Below, in pieces: positions 63,883-64,000 of a stretch of DNA of 64,000 nucleotides. Source of the stretch: Emiliania huxleyi CCMP1516 (lineage: Eukaryota; Haptophyta; Isochrysidales; Noelaerhabdaceae); assembly GCF_000372725.1 (NCBI RefSeq), contig NW_005201912.1, positions 377,711 to 441,710 of the forward strand, given 5' to 3'. Position 1 is the stretch's first letter. Each line of letters starts with the position of its first letter. The notes under the pieces were generated by a model. That model had not been told where the DNA came from and did no database searches. It saw nothing but the letters and a program-made list of their open reading frames with translations. A program made the translations under genes and the position numbers.

Positions 63883-64000
63883 TGTTTACTAGCTCCGAGT
63901 AGAGGGGGCGTTCTGCTGCTAGGGGAAACCTGGAGCGCGGAGCTAACCCTCGGAGACCCGTGTTTACTTTAAGGCCCTTGCCCTGCGAACGCGCACCCCC
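63883..64000 (+). repeat. Dispersed repeat family R1, copy 3 (runs off the window)
   Basis: Starts GTTTACTAGCTCCGAGTAGA as in the 14.4-kb copy and reaches GCGAACGCGCACCCCC at the window edge. The interior between the two blocks differs slightly. Confidence 0.9.

Overview
The window is nuclear DNA of a eukaryotic microalga, most probably a haptophyte (Emiliania/Gephyrocapsa-like). The reasons are very high GC, genes split by short introns that often use GC-AG borders, long CA/GT/CT microsatellites and minisatellites inside introns, plastid-type proteins (a bestrophin-like chloride channel), TTAGGG-type telomeric repeats and many species-specific dispersed repeats. A 921-base N gap shows it is a draft assembly. 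Genus and species are inference only.

Layout, left to right. 1-10.5 kb: an F-box-like/kelch gene running off the left edge (-), a small membrane Cys-rich protein (-), a many-exon LRR gene (+) whose first intron is a 13-bp minisatellite, a glutaredoxin-fold protein (-), a sulfotransferase-like fragment (-) and a second kelch gene (+) with a frame break. 11-23 kb: a secreted subtilisin/kexin-type protease (-), an unrecognised Cys-rich multi-exon gene (+), a protein with serial RRxS sites (+), a MaoC/hydratase-2 hot-dog enzyme (-), a secreted Hint (hedgehog/intein-type) protein (+) and a retroelement scrap. 23.5-31 kb: microsatellite and gap, a POT1-like telomere protein (-), a DUF1810 protein (+) sharing its upstream region, a hypothetical (-) and a CRAL-TRIO-like protein (+). 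31-46 kb: a zinc-ribbon protein (+) bracketed by two copies of a dispersed repeat, an S49/SppA-type peptidase (+), a hypothetical gene interrupted by a 378-bp terminal-inverted-repeat element (+), a bestrophin-like channel (-), a tandem BAF-like membrane protein (-), a small Ala-rich protein (-), interstitial telomeric repeats and an M48 metallopeptidase (-). 46-64 kb: a 1002-residue UBA-GNAT-methyltransferase-like fusion (+), a GH1 glycosidase-like gene lacking the usual acid/base motif (-), a large reverse-transcriptase element, an element with 53-bp inverted ends, a nucleotide-sugar transporter (+) and a HET-like protein (-).

The genes do not form a pathway; this is a mixed housekeeping neighbourhood. 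What unifies the window is its introns. In at least six genes the intron is bracketed by near-identical copies of the exon edge, usually as AG|GC...AG|GC or |GT...AG|GT. The interior holds either about 45 bp of unrelated sequence or an array of a roughly 10-bp CATATCTCCC-type unit. Two further insertion families, one with short flanking duplications and one with terminal inverted repeats, also sit in introns. I read this as several parallel routes of recent intron birth, and it is the most interesting signal here.

Limits: exon borders were read by eye from conserved protein motifs and splice dinucleotides. No alignment, transcript or database search was possible.
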